A stretch of DNA of 40,356 nucleotides from an uncultured Lachnospiraceae bacterium (GCA_947589125.1 CANPZZ010000008.1:1-40356); one strand, 5' to 3'. Shown: positions 9,655-19,177, counted from the first letter of the stretch. Translations and numbers: made by a program. The notes: a model not told the origin generated them from the letters alone.

Positions 9655-10668
9655 ATGGATATTCACAGCGGCAGGCGGCATACCGTGATCCGCGCTGTTC
9701 TTATGTGCGCGTTTCTGGCGGTTCCGGTATCTGTAACCGGCTGCGGAGAGAGGAAATTCGAAGATCCGTATCTGTTTGTAGACAGAAGCATGGAGCTGAC
9801 CGACATACTTTCGGAAAGCGGTTTTGTGAAGAAAGGTTCCGGATACGGAGAATTATTTGCTTCGGATCTGTGCGTCGTAATGGACGAAGGAGCCTACGAC
9901 TCCGGCGAGATCACCGCTGAAGCAGGTGCTGTCTTCGATCTGTCTTCCTGTGAGACACTTTACAGCAAGAACGCGTTCGAACGCCTGTATCCGGCCAGCA
10001 TTACGAAAGTTATGACCGCGATCCTGGCGATCCGGTACGGCAATCTGTCAGACATGGTAACCGTGACGGAAGATGCGGTGATCACAGAGTCCGGCGCGTC
10101 TCTTTGCGGGATCAGGCCGGGTGACCAGCTGACCCTGGAACAGCTCCTGTACGGACTGATGCTTCCGTCCGGCAATGATGCCGGCGCGGCCATTGCCGTA
10201 CATATTGCGGGAAGCATCGAGGCATTTGCGGATATGATGAATCAGGAAGCCCGCGCGCTCGGCGCGGCGGACACGCATTTTGTGAATCCGCACGGCCTTA
10301 CGGATGAGAACCATTACACGACGGCTTACGATCTGTATCTGATCTATAAGGAAGCTCTGACACTTCCTGAATTCCGCAAGATCACCGGCACAGTGTCCTA
10401 TGACGCCTCTTATGTGGACGTGTCGGGAGCGGCTGTAGAGAAGACATGGAGCGGCACCAACATGTATATGCTGGGAAAGCGGGATACCCCTGAAGGCCTT
10501 ACTGTTTTCTCCAGTAAGACCGGCACTACCCAGGCGGCGGGAAGCTGCCTGATCATGGCGACGCAGGATGCGGACGGAGACGAGTATATTTCCGTGATTC
10601 TGAAGTCCGAAGACAGAAACACTCTGTATGATAATATGACAAAGTTAATTACCAAGATTGACAATTAG
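9655..10668 (+). CDS. D-alanyl-D-alanine carboxypeptidase (S11 family), lipoprotein-like N-terminus
   Basis: SITK, SGN, KTG motifs (PASITKVMTA, PSGNDAG, SKTGTT); VTGC lipobox. Confidence 0.9.
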   Translation: MDIHSGRRHTVIRAVLMCAFLAVPVSVTGCGERKFEDPYLFVDRSMELTDILSESGFVKKGSGYGELFASDLCVVMDEGAYDSGEITAEAGAVFDLSSCETLYSKNAFERLYPASITKVMTAILAIRYGNLSDMVTVTEDAVITESGASLCGIRPGDQLTLEQLLYGLMLPSGNDAGAAIAVHIAGSIEAFADMMNQEARALGAADTHFVNPHGLTDENHYTTAYDLYLIYKEALTLPEFRKITGTVSYDASYVDVSGAAVEKTWSGTNMYMLGKRDTPEGLTVFSSKTGTTQAAGSCLIMATQDADGDEYISVILKSEDRNTLYDNMTKLITKIDN

Positions 10669-10671
10669 TGA

Positions 10672-10700
10672 TTGCCTTTTCGGACGAGATATACTATAAT
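10672..10700 (+). promoter_or_regulatory. Putative sigma-A promoter TTGCCT-N17-TATAAT
   Basis: -35 at 10672-10677, -10 at 10695-10700, 17 nt spacer. Confidence 0.7.
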
Positions 10701-10755
10701 TGATTTGAAAATAAATAACTTTTTATACAACCTATCACTCAAGGAGGACAAACAC

Positions 10756-11175
10756 ATGGTGCAGATTATCGCAGGCGACAAGGGAAAGGGCAAGACCAAG
10801 TATCTGCTGGACAAGGCTAATGCGGCGATCAAGGAAGCGAAAGGCTCCATCGTTTATCTGGATAAAAGTTCCAAGCATATGTATGAGCTGAACAACAAGA
10901 TCCGTCTGATCAACGTTAAAGGATTCGATATTAACGACAGTTCGGGATTCCTCGGATTTGTCAGCGGGATCATTTCCCAGGATCATGATCTGGAGATCAT
11001 GTTCTTAGACAGCTTTTTGAAGCTTGCCTGCCTGGAAGGCCAGGACATCACAGAAACCGTGAACGCGCTGGAACAGATCGGAGAGAAGTTCCATGTAACA
11101 TTTGTTTTGAGCGTATCCCGCGACGCCGACGCGCTGCCGGACAGCATGAAAGAGAAGATTACGATCTCCCTGTAA
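10756..11175 (+). CDS. Small uncharacterised P-loop NTPase-like protein (139 aa)
   Basis: Walker A GDKGKGKT, hydrophobic strand LEIMFLDSF; AAGGAGG before ATG 10756. Confidence 0.75.
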   Translation: MVQIIAGDKGKGKTKYLLDKANAAIKEAKGSIVYLDKSSKHMYELNNKIRLINVKGFDINDSSGFLGFVSGIISQDHDLEIMFLDSFLKLACLEGQDITETVNALEQIGEKFHVTFVLSVSRDADALPDSMKEKITISL

Positions 11176-11210
11176 GAGACCGACAGTCATAAGATATTTA
11201 CATGATACTT

Positions 11211-11237
11211 AAGAGCCTGCCAAGCCAGGCTCTTTTT
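11211..11237 (+). terminator. Intrinsic terminator hairpin
   Basis: AAGAGCCTG-CCAAGC-CAGGCTCTT followed by TTT. Confidence 0.85.
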
Positions 11238-11253
11238 GAGGAGAACCGGTTCC

Positions 11254-12651
11254 ATGGCGAAGAAGAACAAGAAGATAGTCAAATACCGCCGTCCGTTACA
11301 GATCAATATCGGAATGATCATTTTTTTCGTTATTTTTCTGTATCTGGCCTTTTATGTCTATCAGTATTGTACCAGGGACAAAGTTCAGCCCTATGAAGTG
11401 ACGGAAGGGTCAATCGCGAGCGACCGTAATTTTACCGGCATTATTCTTCGGGATGAAACAACCGAATACGCGGTTCAGAGCGGATATATCAATTATTATA
11501 TCCGTGAGGGAAAGAGGGCCGCTGCCGGGACAAGCATCTATTCTATGGATGAAACCGGGGAAGCCGCGAAGCTTATGGAAGAGAACGCCGCCGCGGAGCA
11601 GCTGTCCGAGGAGGATGTGATCAGCGTCAAGAAGGCGCTGTCAGCATTCAGCCTGTCCTATTCGGATATGGATTTCAGTCAGGTCTATGATTCCAAGTAT
11701 TCCCTGGACGCCATGGTCATGGAATACGCGAATTTCAACGCAGCCAACGCGGATGAACAGCTGGCCGAACAGTTAGGGGGCAATTTCTCCCAGATCCATA
11801 CTCCGGTCAGCGGTGTGATTTCATATTCCATCGATGGTTTTGAGGACGTGGATGCTTCCCAGATCTCAGAAAGCAGTTTTGACCGAAGCCAGTACAGCAG
11901 GGCTATCACTCATGCAGGGGACCTGGTAGAGCAGGGAACGCCGATCTATAAGGTCATCACCGACGACAACTGGTCGCTCATCTTTCCGCTCGCAGAGAAC
12001 GATGTGACGGATTTTAGCGGCCTCACTTCGCTTAAAGTGCGTTTTCCGGGACACGATCTTACGACAAACGGCAATTTCTCCATCCTTACAGGAACGGATG
12101 GCAATCCTTACGGCAGGCTTGATTTTAACCGTTATATGGTGCAGTTCATTTCCGAGCGTTATCTGGACTTCCAGGTGATCATGGAAGTGGCCGAGGGTCT
12201 TAAGATCCCTGTCAGTTCCGTCACCTCAAAGAATTTCTATCTTGTACCTGTTACCTATCTGACGACGGGCGGCGATACGGATCAGGAAGGCTTTAATAAA
12301 GAGATCTACACGGAGAATGGTACGCTGGTGGAGTTTGTGCCGGCGACGATCTACTATTCCACGGATGAATTCTACTATATCGACACAGCGGAAGACGCGG
12401 AGATACATGCGGGAGATTATCTGGTCAAGCCGGATTCCTCTGACCGCTTCCAGGTGGGGCAGACGGCCTCTCTTCAGGGAGTTTACAATATCAACCGCGG
12501 ATATTCGGTATTCAAGCAGATCGAGATCCTTGCCCAGAATAACGAGTTCTATACGGTTAAGAAGGGAACCAGCTACGGCCTGAGCGTTTACGATCATATA
12601 GTTCTTGACGCGTCTACCGTGGCGGGCGAGGATCAGCTGATCTATCAATAG
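11254..12651 (+). CDS. HlyD-family-like membrane-anchored periplasmic adaptor protein
   Basis: N-terminal TM, biotinyl-lipoyl-like beta segments, upstream of yggS/sepF. Confidence 0.7.
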   Translation: MAKKNKKIVKYRRPLQINIGMIIFFVIFLYLAFYVYQYCTRDKVQPYEVTEGSIASDRNFTGIILRDETTEYAVQSGYINYYIREGKRAAAGTSIYSMDETGEAAKLMEENAAAEQLSEEDVISVKKALSAFSLSYSDMDFSQVYDSKYSLDAMVMEYANFNAANADEQLAEQLGGNFSQIHTPVSGVISYSIDGFEDVDASQISESSFDRSQYSRAITHAGDLVEQGTPIYKVITDDNWSLIFPLAENDVTDFSGLTSLKVRFPGHDLTTNGNFSILTGTDGNPYGRLDFNRYMVQFISERYLDFQVIMEVAEGLKIPVSSVTSKNFYLVPVTYLTTGGDTDQEGFNKEIYTENGTLVEFVPATIYYSTDEFYYIDTAEDAEIHAGDYLVKPDSSDRFQVGQTASLQGVYNINRGYSVFKQIEILAQNNEFYTVKKGTSYGLSVYDHIVLDASTVAGEDQLIYQ

Positions 12652-12667
12652 GCAGGGAGTATTGGAA

Positions 12668-13366
12668 ATGGTTGCAGAACGATATCATGAGATTCAGAAA
12701 AGAGTGGAGGCCGCCTGCGCGAGAGCCGGGCGGGAAGCGTCGGATGTAACGCTGATCGCCGTCAGCAAGACGAAGCCCGTAGAGATGTTAAAGGAGGCAT
12801 ATGCGGCGGGAGCCAGAAATTTCGGGGAGAATAAAGTTCAGGAAATCCTGGAGAAATCCCCGGCGCTTCCTGAAGATATAAGATGGCATATGATCGGCCA
12901 TCTTCAGACGAATAAGGTACGTCAGATAGTTGGCAGGGCATGTATGATCCACTCCGTCGATTCTGTAAAGCTGGCGAGGGAGATCGAGAAGGAAGCGGCC
13001 AAGCGAAACCTGTCGGTGCCGGTTCTTCTGGAAGTCAATGTGGCCAAAGAAGAAAGCAAATTCGGTTTCTATCTGGAGGATACGGAAGCCGCCCTGCGCG
13101 AAATAGCCGCATTTCCTCATGTAAATATACAGGGACTTATGACGATCGCGCCTTTCGTGGAGAATCCGGAGGAAAACCGGCAAATTTTTCGGGAATTGCA
13201 TCAATTTTTTATTGACATCAAAAGCAAAAACGTCGATAATGTTAATATGAATGTTCTCTCCATGGGTATGACCGGAGATTTTGAAGTTGCGATTGAAGAG
13301 GGCGCTACCATGGTGAGAGTAGGCACCGGAATTTTCGGTGAACGACAAATAAGGGAGAATATTTAG
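12668..13366 (+). CDS. YggS family pyridoxal phosphate homeostasis protein
   Basis: ALIAVSKTKP-like LIAVSKTKP, NFGENKVQE, WHMIGHLQTNK, MGMTGDFEVAIEEGATMVRVGTGIFG. Confidence 0.95.
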   Translation: MVAERYHEIQKRVEAACARAGREASDVTLIAVSKTKPVEMLKEAYAAGARNFGENKVQEILEKSPALPEDIRWHMIGHLQTNKVRQIVGRACMIHSVDSVKLAREIEKEAAKRNLSVPVLLEVNVAKEESKFGFYLEDTEAALREIAAFPHVNIQGLMTIAPFVENPEENRQIFRELHQFFIDIKSKNVDNVNMNVLSMGMTGDFEVAIEEGATMVRVGTGIFGERQIRENI

Positions 13367-13368
13367 AG

Positions 13369-13899
13369 ATGGGTGTTTTTGGTAAATTTATGGACAGCAT
13401 TCGGCTGCGAGACAATGAGGATGACGATTATTTTCTGGATGATGATTATGAGGAAGAAGAGAAGCCCGCGAAGAAGAGTCTGTTCGGAGGCGGAAGCCGT
13501 CAGGATGACGACTACTATGACGATATAGAAGAGGAAGAACCGCCCAAGCCCCGTTTCTTAGGAAGCAGCCGGTCTGCCAAGGTAGTTCCGATGAAGCAGC
13601 GTTCCATGGAGGTTTCCATGGTGAAGCCGACGTCCATTGAGGATGCTAAGGAGATCTGCGATTATCTGCTGGCAGGCAAGGCAGTCGTTCTGAATATGGA
13701 AGGGCTGCAGACCGAAGTCGCCCAGAGGATCATTGACTTTACCTCCGGCGCCACCTACTCCATGAACGGCAACCTGCAGAAGATATCCAATTATATTTTC
13801 ATTGCCACTCCTGAGTCGGTAGAACTTTCCGGAGATTTTCAGGATCTGTTAGGCAGCGGAAGCAGCATGGATATTTCCGGATTGAATTTCCGGATCTGA
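13369..13899 (+). CDS. sepF: Cell division protein SepF
   Basis: Acidic linker and C-terminal SepF domain (AKEICDYLLAGKAVVLNMEG...QRIIDFTSGATYSMNGNLQKISNYIFIATPESVELSG). Confidence 0.95.
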   Translation: MGVFGKFMDSIRLRDNEDDDYFLDDDYEEEEKPAKKSLFGGGSRQDDDYYDDIEEEEPPKPRFLGSSRSAKVVPMKQRSMEVSMVKPTSIEDAKEICDYLLAGKAVVLNMEGLQTEVAQRIIDFTSGATYSMNGNLQKISNYIFIATPESVELSGDFQDLLGSGSSMDISGLNFRI

Positions 13900-13916
13900 T
13901 AGGACAGGAATTTATA

Positions 13917-13999
13917 GCAGGCATTCCCTTGTCTGTGATCCTGCCGTAAGGCAGCAGAACCGATAGGGCGGAGTGTCTGCTTTTTTATATCACAGACAA
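13917..13999 (+). ncRNA. Putative structured leader/attenuator RNA between sepF and aroB
   Basis: 11-bp helix (13917-13927 with 13970-13980, two G-U) followed by T6; inner GTAA-loop hairpin 13941-13954; crossing perfect 11-bp helix 13929-13939 with 13989-13999. Confidence 0.5.
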
Positions 14000-14026
14000 A
14001 TAATTACAGGAAGGTGTTTTCATAAT

Positions 14027-15115
14027 ATGGACAGACGGCTGACAGTACACCGGGAAGGCGTTCCGATCTATGATATTGTATTGTCCGGTTCTTTCGATGA
14101 ACTGGCAGATGAAGTAAAACGGCTGGACGTTGGCGGCCGCCGGCTCTGCATCGTGACAGACTCCAATGTGGCCGCGCTTTATCTGGAAACAGTATCAGAC
14201 ATATTGAAGGACTGCTGCCGCGGACTGACTTCGTTTGTATTTCACGCGGGGGAAGAATACAAGAATCTTGACACCGTGCGTGATCTGTACCGGCACCTGA
14301 TCAGCAATCGGTTTGACCGGAAGGACATGCTCGTGGCGCTGGGCGGCGGCGTGGTCGGCGATCTGTGCGGTTATGCCGCGGCCACTTATCTGCGCGGGAT
14401 CTCATTTATCCAGATTCCGACAACGCTCCTTTCCCAGGTGGACAGTTCCATCGGCGGGAAGACCGGCGTTGACGTCGACGCTTATAAGAACATGGTCGGC
14501 GCGTTCCATATGCCGGTTCTGGTATATACGAATGTAAGTACGTTAAAGACGCTTCCGCCCGTGCAGTACAGCTCCGGGATGGGAGAGATCATCAAGCACG
14601 GCCTGATCCGCGATATCGGGTACTATGAGTGGCTCGGCGCGAACCGGGAGCAGATCCTGCAAAAGGATGAAGCCGTCTGTATGGCGATGATCCGGCGCAG
14701 CGATGAGATCAAAAGACAGATCGTGGAAGCAGACCCTACCGAGAAGGGAGAACGGGCGCTTCTGAATCTTGGGCATACGCTGGGACACGCGATCGAAAAA
14801 ATGGCAGATTTTACTCTGCCTCACGGGCACTGTGTCGGCTTGGGACTTCTGGCGGCCGCGGAGATCTCGAAGGCGCGCGGATGGATCTCTGAGGATGATA
14901 TTATCCGGCTGAAGAATCTCCTTAAAGATTACGACATTCCGGTATCTGTGAGCGGCCAGGACGCGGATGCGGTTCTGGCGGCCACGAAGAATGACAAGAA
15001 GATGGACGGCGGAAAGATCCGTTTTATCCTTCTTAAGTCGGTCGGCGACGCCGTTATCGACAAGACGGTAACAGACGATGAGATGAGAGCAGCGCTGAAT
15101 ACGATATTATCGTAA
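14027..15115 (+). CDS. aroB: 3-dehydroquinate synthase
   Basis: ALGGGVVGDLCGYAAATYLRGI, QVDSSIGGKTGVD, GEIIKHG, LGHAIEK, LPHGHCVGLG. Confidence 0.97.
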   Translation: MDRRLTVHREGVPIYDIVLSGSFDELADEVKRLDVGGRRLCIVTDSNVAALYLETVSDILKDCCRGLTSFVFHAGEEYKNLDTVRDLYRHLISNRFDRKDMLVALGGGVVGDLCGYAAATYLRGISFIQIPTTLLSQVDSSIGGKTGVDVDAYKNMVGAFHMPVLVYTNVSTLKTLPPVQYSSGMGEIIKHGLIRDIGYYEWLGANREQILQKDEAVCMAMIRRSDEIKRQIVEADPTEKGERALLNLGHTLGHAIEKMADFTLPHGHCVGLGLLAAAEISKARGWISEDDIIRLKNLLKDYDIPVSVSGQDADAVLAATKNDKKMDGGKIRFILLKSVGDAVIDKTVTDDEMRAALNTILS

Positions 15116-15146
15116 ATTTGGATAGCATCTGGAGGATATTAATATC

Positions 15147-15665
15147 ATGAATAAGCGGATCCTGCGTCTGACATTGAGTTTTCTGCTTTTCGGCCTTCTT
15201 TACGTTCTGGATCAGTTCACAAAAGGACTGGCCGTAGAAAGGCTGAAAGGCGGTGAACCATATGTGATCTGGAAAGGCGTTTTTGAATTACAGTATTCAG
15301 AGAATCAGGGGGCGGCTTTCGGGCTTCTGCAGGGACAGCAGCTCCTGTTCTTTATCGTTGCGTTTATCGTATTCGCTGCCGCGCTTTATCTGATATGGAC
15401 CTTGCCTGAGAAGACGCGTTATCTGCCTCTGATCCTCTGCCTGACAGTCATTGCGGCCGGAGCGGCCGGCAATCTTGCTGATCGTGTCACGCAGGGGTAT
15501 GTGGTGGATTTCCTTTATTTCAAGCTGATCGATTTCCCGATTTTTAATGTAGCGGACTGTTATGTGACCGGTGCGACCGGACTGCTTTTTGTCCTGCTGT
15601 TCTTTGGCTTTTACAGCGAAGAGGAGATCGCGTCCATGATTCCGGGAAGAAAGGAGACGCAGTGA
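15147..15665 (+). CDS. lspA: Lipoprotein signal peptidase
   Basis: ENQGAAFG, GNLADRV, VVDFLYF, FNVADC motifs. Confidence 0.95.
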   Translation: MNKRILRLTLSFLLFGLLYVLDQFTKGLAVERLKGGEPYVIWKGVFELQYSENQGAAFGLLQGQQLLFFIVAFIVFAAALYLIWTLPEKTRYLPLILCLTVIAAGAAGNLADRVTQGYVVDFLYFKLIDFPIFNVADCYVTGATGLLFVLLFFGFYSEEEIASMIPGRKETQ

Positions 15666-16579
15666 AGTATCAGCTCCTGGTTGCGGAAGAAGAGCGCGCC
15701 GAAAGGATCGACCGCTACCTGGCCGGACATTGCGTGGATCTGTCGCGTTCCTATCTGCAAAAGATCCTGAAATCCGAAGGAGTTATGGTGAACGGCTCTC
15801 CGGTAAAGGCAAATTATAAAGTAAATGCCGGAGACCGGATCGAATTTGAAACACCGGACGCTGCGGAACCGGAGATTACCGCGAAAGAAATGGATCTGGA
15901 TATCGTTTATGAAGACGAAGACATTCTGCTGGTCAATAAGCCCAAGGGAATGGTTGTTCATCCGGCAGCGGGGCATACAGACGATACGCTGGTCAACGGA
16001 CTGATGGCTCATTGCAAAGGACAGCTTTCCGGAATCAACGGCGTCATGCGTCCCGGGATCGTACATCGTATCGACCGGGATACCACGGGTATCCTGATTG
16101 TTTGTAAAAATGATCTTGCCCATAATTCCATTGCGCAGCAGCTGAAGGACCACACGATCACCCGGCGTTACCAGGCCATTGTATACGGCGTCGTGAAAGA
16201 AGAGGAAGGCACTGTTGACGCTCCCATCGGGCGCCATCCCACAGACCGGAAGAAGATGGCCGTAAATGTAAAAAACGGGCGGCGGGCGGTGACTCATTAC
16301 CGGGTACTGGAGCGGTTTGCCGGATATACCTATATCGAATGCCGCCTGGAAACCGGAAGGACACATCAGATCCGCGTGCATATGAGTTCGATCCATCATC
16401 CGGTGCTTGGCGATACCGTGTATGGACCGGCCAAATGTCCGTTCGCGCTGGAAGGGCAGACGCTTCACGCGGGCGTATTGGGGTTTATCCATCCAAGGAC
16501 CGGCGAATATATGGAATTTCGTGCGCCGCTTCCGGAATACTTTACGGAACTGCTTGAAAAGCTGAGAAAATTAACATAA
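15662..16579 (+). CDS. RluA/RluD family 23S rRNA pseudouridine synthase
   Basis: S4 domain then GIVHRIDRDTTGILIVCKN catalytic motif. Confidence 0.95.
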   Translation: MKYQLLVAEEERAERIDRYLAGHCVDLSRSYLQKILKSEGVMVNGSPVKANYKVNAGDRIEFETPDAAEPEITAKEMDLDIVYEDEDILLVNKPKGMVVHPAAGHTDDTLVNGLMAHCKGQLSGINGVMRPGIVHRIDRDTTGILIVCKNDLAHNSIAQQLKDHTITRRYQAIVYGVVKEEEGTVDAPIGRHPTDRKKMAVNVKNGRRAVTHYRVLERFAGYTYIECRLETGRTHQIRVHMSSIHHPVLGDTVYGPAKCPFALEGQTLHAGVLGFIHPRTGEYMEFRAPLPEYFTELLEKLRKLT

Positions 16580-16687
16580 ATTTATACTATACTTTCCGAA
16601 ATGATTGATGTATAATTTTTTCGAAGGGATCATGTCCGGAGGACATGGTTTGATGTTCGTTTCTATGTACGGGAAGGAGAGGGGTAT

Positions 16688-17320
16688 ATGGAAGGCAAAC
16701 TTATATTTACGATCGGACGGCAGTGCGGAAGTAAAGGGCGTTCCATCGGTCTGAAACTGGCGGAAACGATGGGGATCAAGTGTTACGACAAAGAACTTCT
16801 GACAGAAGCGGCCAAAAACAGCGGTCTCTGCAAGGAAGTATTTGAATCCCACGACGAGAAAGCGGCAGGCAGCTTCCTTTATTCTCTTGTTATGGATACC
16901 TATTCGATGGGATATAATACTTCATCTTATATGAATATGCCGATCAACCATAAGGTCTTTCTGGCTCAGTTTGATACGATCAAGAAGCTGGCGGAAGAAG
17001 AGTCCTGTGTGTTTGTAGGGCGCTGTGCGGATTATGCTCTGGCCGAGCACGCCAACACGGTTACGATCTTTATCACCGGGAACGAGGAAGATAAGATCCA
17101 TCATCTGATGGAACTTCATAATGTAAATGAATCAAAAGCCAAAGATATCATGATCAAGACAGATAAAAACCGTTCCAGCTATTATAATTACTATTCCGGC
17201 AAGAAGTGGGGTGACGCCAGGAATTATGATCTGTGCATTAACAGCAGCGAGGTAGGCGTCGACGGCGCAGTCAGGCTGATCAGCGAATTTGCCCGCCTCA
17301 AATCAGATTACCTTAGATAA
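16688..17320 (+). CDS. Cytidylate kinase-like family protein
   Basis: FTIGRQCGSKGRSIGLKLAE P-loop, YDKELL, FVGRCADY. Confidence 0.88.
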   Translation: MEGKLIFTIGRQCGSKGRSIGLKLAETMGIKCYDKELLTEAAKNSGLCKEVFESHDEKAAGSFLYSLVMDTYSMGYNTSSYMNMPINHKVFLAQFDTIKKLAEEESCVFVGRCADYALAEHANTVTIFITGNEEDKIHHLMELHNVNESKAKDIMIKTDKNRSSYYNYYSGKKWGDARNYDLCINSSEVGVDGAVRLISEFARLKSDYLR

Positions 17321-17341
17321 CACAGGAGTACTATCGATATT

Positions 17342-19177
17342 ATGAATTATTTTCATATAGATTGGAAAAAAGGATTGGAGATGATCCGGCACAAGGCGTC
17401 TGCAGAAATTGCCGCTATGCTGATTGTCTCCATTTTCTGTTGCTTTGTCGCAGAAAGATATCAGAGGACTGCTCCGGATACAATTTCCATAATATCCGGC
17501 CAGACTGTCCCGGAAGAGAAAAGCACAGCGGATATCGCAGCTCTTCCTGCGGTTTCTCATGAAATAACCAATGCGGCAAACTCAGAGGATGACACAGCCG
17601 CGGTGAATAATATCTCTGGTACGGAGCAAACAGTCCCTCTCGAATCGCCAGAGGCAGAAAAGTCTGTGCCAGAAAAGGAAACCGGAGAAAAGTCTAATGT
17701 GGAAGAAACAATCGCAGAAGAAACGGCGGCAGAAGAGTCTTCCGCCGCTCCCAAAGAGCCTCTGACAGCGGCGGAGCTCATGGCGCAGGCCCCGCCTTCT
17801 CCCAGCAGACTTAATATGGCATACGAATTCGCTTCAGATATTCCCGGCGAACCTGAGGACAGCTACGCCGGAACCGCCTATCATAGACTGATCAACAGAG
17901 ACGAAGACTGGATATACCAGATCTACGGAAACAGGGCAGTTGCTCCCGGAATACTGGCCGTAAACCTTGGAATCACCGGAAAGAACATCGGCAATTATTC
18001 CGACTGGACGAACGTGGGCTTACTGTTTTATGACGGTGACGGCAATATGATCCAGGGATACTCCAACGCCAGGGATATTCTGGCTATGGCAAGCGTGTAT
18101 TCTTATTTTCATCCATTTGATAATATAGATGAGTTCTATCAATATGCGGAACAGCTATGGAAAAATTCCCACAAATACAGCCTCTCTGTCAGCGATGTGT
18201 ATTTCTGCGAGGGCGAATGTAAATACACTGATTTCCATATTAATGAAGATGAATCCGGATCAAATACTCCTTTAGATTCTCAGACGTCTGCCACAGGTAT
18301 AGCTTCTCCAGCCGTTGCGGAAGCAGCACCTGACCCGGCAGACCAGACATCCGCACCAACCGGAACTGACCCGGCAGACCAGACATCCGCATCAACCGCA
18401 ACTGTATCGTCTCAGCAGAGCAGCAGTGCCGGTAATATAATGGATGAGACCAAATGCCGCGGTCATGTGGATCTGATAATCCGAGCTACGATTATCGGCC
18501 TTGATGAAAGCAATAAGAATCTGTTTAAACTGGATACGCAAGGCAGTTCTGATAAAAACTACACAGATACCTGGAAAGGCTGGTCGATGCTCAGAAAGCG
18601 TTATGTATCCGATTTGCTTAAGCAGGACTGGTTCGATCTCTATGGGCTGACGATACCAGCCGGTATGCATATCCAGAATCCGCTTACCGCGGCGGAGATT
18701 CAGTATTATATGAATATGATGCCGGAGGATACCAGTGAAGAGCGGCGTACGCTGGTCAAATTGGCACTTCAGTCTGTGGGATCTATTCCATATTACATGG
18801 GTGGTAAGCCTTCCGGCCCAGGATATGAAGCGAACGGCTTTGGAAATCCGGTTGCTCCGGATATAAATGGTCGCAGCCTGAGAGGGCTGGATTGTTCCGG
18901 CTGGATCTCATGGCTCTACTGGACAGCGCTGGAACGTCATCTGCCGTATGAAAGTACAGACGGTCTTTGTGCCCTCGGCAGGCAAATTGACCGGTCTGAA
19001 TTAAAACCCGGCGATTATATCGTACGCACCGGCGATGACGCTCATGTATGCCTGTTCCTGGCCTGGGCTCCGGATGGTACCATGTATGTAATCCATGAAC
19101 GAGGAAGTTCCTGTAACAATGTGATCGTTAGCAATTCTGATCTGCACTGGCCTTACTACCGTAATTTGCTGGATTAA
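17342..19177 (+). CDS. Secreted/membrane-anchored NlpC/P60-like cysteine peptidase
   Basis: N-terminal TM, Glu/Ala/Ser-rich linker, C-terminal GLDCSGWISWLYW ... GDDAHVCLFLAW ... HERGS. Confidence 0.7.
   Translation: MNYFHIDWKKGLEMIRHKASAEIAAMLIVSIFCCFVAERYQRTAPDTISIISGQTVPEEKSTADIAALPAVSHEITNAANSEDDTAAVNNISGTEQTVPLESPEAEKSVPEKETGEKSNVEETIAEETAAEESSAAPKEPLTAAELMAQAPPSPSRLNMAYEFASDIPGEPEDSYAGTAYHRLINRDEDWIYQIYGNRAVAPGILAVNLGITGKNIGNYSDWTNVGLLFYDGDGNMIQGYSNARDILAMASVYSYFHPFDNIDEFYQYAEQLWKNSHKYSLSVSDVYFCEGECKYTDFHINEDESGSNTPLDSQTSATGIASPAVAEAAPDPADQTSAPTGTDPADQTSASTATVSSQQSSSAGNIMDETKCRGHVDLIIRATIIGLDESNKNLFKLDTQGSSDKNYTDTWKGWSMLRKRYVSDLLKQDWFDLYGLTIPAGMHIQNPLTAAEIQYYMNMMPEDTSEERRTLVKLALQSVGSIPYYMGGKPSGPGYEANGFGNPVAPDINGRSLRGLDCSGWISWLYWTALERHLPYESTDGLCALGRQIDRSELKPGDYIVRTGDDAHVCLFLAWAPDGTMYVIHERGSSCNNVIVSNSDLHWPYYRNLLD
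18331..18402 (+). repeat. Two tandem copies of a 36-nt unit in the NlpC/P60 gene (DPADQTSAxTxT)
   Basis: TGACCCGGCAGACCAGACATCCGCA... repeated with period 36. Confidence 0.9.

Noticed and set aside
13900-14026. T-box riboswitch upstream of aroB
   Set aside because: AGAACCGATAGGGCGG superficially recalls the T-box segment, but the conserved AGGGTGGNACCGCG motif and stem I are not present.
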